5,375 bases of DNA from a bacterium (GTDB taxonomy: Bacteria; Chlamydiota; Chlamydiia; Chlamydiales; SM23-39). Within the stretch, counting starts at the first letter, position 1. Each line of letters starts with the position of its first letter. The notes under the pieces are model-generated. The model made no database searches. It was given only the letters and a program-made list of their open reading frames with translations, and was not told the DNA's origin. Location: the NCBI GenBank assembly GCA_021818045.1, contig JAKAFF010000110.1, positions 1-5,375 on the forward strand, read 5' to 3'. A program made the translations under genes and the position numbers. Of the stretch, positions 4,846 through 5,375 are shown piece by piece.

Positions 4846-5375
4846 ATGCTTTTGAAAAAGGGATTTAAGTTTCAGCTGGACCCAACTACCAATCAAAAGC
4901 ATCTCTTTGTGCAATTTGCTGGAGCTTCCCGCTTTCTCTATAACAGGGGTCTTGAACAAAGAAAAGTGCTCTATGAGAAAGAGGGCAAATCGATCAAATA
5001 TTTTGAGCAGAATAACGAACTCGTTCTCCTCAAAAAACAAGAAGCTACCCTATGGCTCAAGGACATCCATTCCCAAGTCTTGCAACAGGCTCTCAAAAAC
5101 CTCGATACCGCATTTCAAAACTTTTTCAAAAATCTGACAACTGGCAGAAAACCTGGTTTCCCCCGCTTTAAATGCAAAGGCATTCGAGATAGCTTCCGAT
5201 ACCCCCAAGGGGTCAAGCTCGATCTAGATTGCGTCTTTCTTCCCAAAATCGGATGGGTTCGATTTCGCAAATCTCGTGAGATTGAAGGAGAAATTAAGCA
5301 GACCACCATTTTGAGAGAAGCAGATCGCTGGTATGTTGCCTTCTCTACCGTACAGACCGTGGCGGATCCAAAACC
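4846..5375 (+). CDS. tnpB: TnpB (IS200/IS605 OrfB), RNA-guided nuclease family, N-terminal part, 3' partial
   Basis: The frame is open from the ATG at 4846 to the right edge, showing 176 residues of a family usually about 350-450 long. Motifs are typical of OrfB/TnpB: KKGFKFQLDPTTNQKHL (4-20) and ASRFLYNRGLEQRK (27-40) of the N-terminal helix-turn-helix region (HTH_OrfB_IS605), LQQALKNLDTAFQNFFK (79-95), GRKPGFPRFK (100-109), DSFRYPQGVKL (115-125), and KIGWVRFRKSREIEGEI with RWYVAFSTV (134-169) leading into the RuvC-like domain. TnpB proteins are RNA-guided DNA nucleases that use an RNA from the element's right end and help retain the transposon. The first RuvC aspartate (usually in a GIDLG motif) and the zinc finger would lie beyond the window, so activity cannot be judged. 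ATG 4846 is the only standard ATG in the visible frame; no Shine-Dalgarno sequence precedes it. Confidence 0.92.
   Translation, partial: MLLKKGFKFQLDPTTNQKHLFVQFAGASRFLYNRGLEQRKVLYEKEGKSIKYFEQNNELVLLKKQEATLWLKDIHSQVLQQALKNLDTAFQNFFKNLTTGRKPGFPRFKCKGIRDSFRYPQGVKLDLDCVFLPKIGWVRFRKSREIEGEIKQTTILREADRWYVAFSTVQTVADPK

Larger units (their letters stand above)
4756..5375 (+). mobile_element. IS200/IS605-family (TnpB-only, IS1341-like) element, left part; boundary not resolved
   Basis: A tnpB gene begins 90 bases after amiA and continues past the right edge. The left end of the element must lie in or very near 4756-4845, unless it overlaps amiA. Nothing in this 90-base gap can encode a tnpA transposase, so tnpA is either on the far side or absent, as in IS1341-type elements moved in trans. 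Members of this family have subterminal hairpins rather than inverted repeats and make no target duplication, so the exact end cannot be fixed from one copy. Hand counts give about 42% G+C for 4861-5160 and 29% for 4756-4845, against about 53% in the neighbouring genes, which fits foreign origin. Confidence 0.72.

Noticed and set aside
4762..5040. Minus-strand open frame of 92 codons across the amiA-tnpB gap
   Set aside because: It covers the promoter and conserved N terminus of TnpB on the other strand, and its translation has no family resemblance. It is not a divergent tnpA: no HUH motif (His-hydrophobic-His) is seen.

Overview
The window looks like a piece of chromosome from a member of the Chlamydiota, probably an environmental (non-Chlamydiaceae) lineage. 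Five tightly packed genes on the + strand run in the order rsmH (mraW), ftsL-like, ftsI/pbp3, murE, amiA. From memory, this is the order of the Chlamydia trachomatis block CT272-CT268, and the MurE and PBP3 sequences read as chlamydial homologues. Hand counts give about 49-54% G+C across the blocks I counted in these genes, higher than the described chlamydial genomes I can recall, so I do not name a genus.

Layout: 1-436 is the C-terminal half of the 16S rRNA methyltransferase RsmH, entering from the left edge. 433-726 is a small single-pass FtsL-like division protein. 732-2690 is the septal transpeptidase PBP3/FtsI with all three active-site motifs. 2687-4093 is MurE, with the meso-diaminopimelate signature DNPR and a GTG start overlapping the ftsI stop. 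4090-4755 is a compact secreted zinc amidase, AmiA. 4756-4845 is a 90-base AT-rich gap. 4846-5375 is the N-terminal part of a TnpB (IS200/IS605 OrfB) protein that runs off the right edge. No stretch over 300 bases lacks a gene. I saw no tRNA, rRNA or CRISPR array.

The five housekeeping genes form one probable transcription unit. Three of the four junctions are 4-base start/stop overlaps and the fourth is a 5-base gap. MurE builds the UDP-MurNAc-tripeptide precursor, FtsI cross-links septal peptidoglycan with FtsL as a membrane partner, AmiA cleaves the stem peptides, and RsmH modifies the ribosomal decoding site. This suits a bacterium that makes a small amount of DAP-type peptidoglycan for division. 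The right end is different: a lower-G+C TnpB gene with its own sigma70-like promoter sits directly behind amiA and marks an IS200/IS605-type insertion. I found no new multi-gene system. The points most worth a second look are the TnpB element and its possibly leaderless transcript, the amidase without an SxxK motif, and the G/C strand-bias switch inside the operon.
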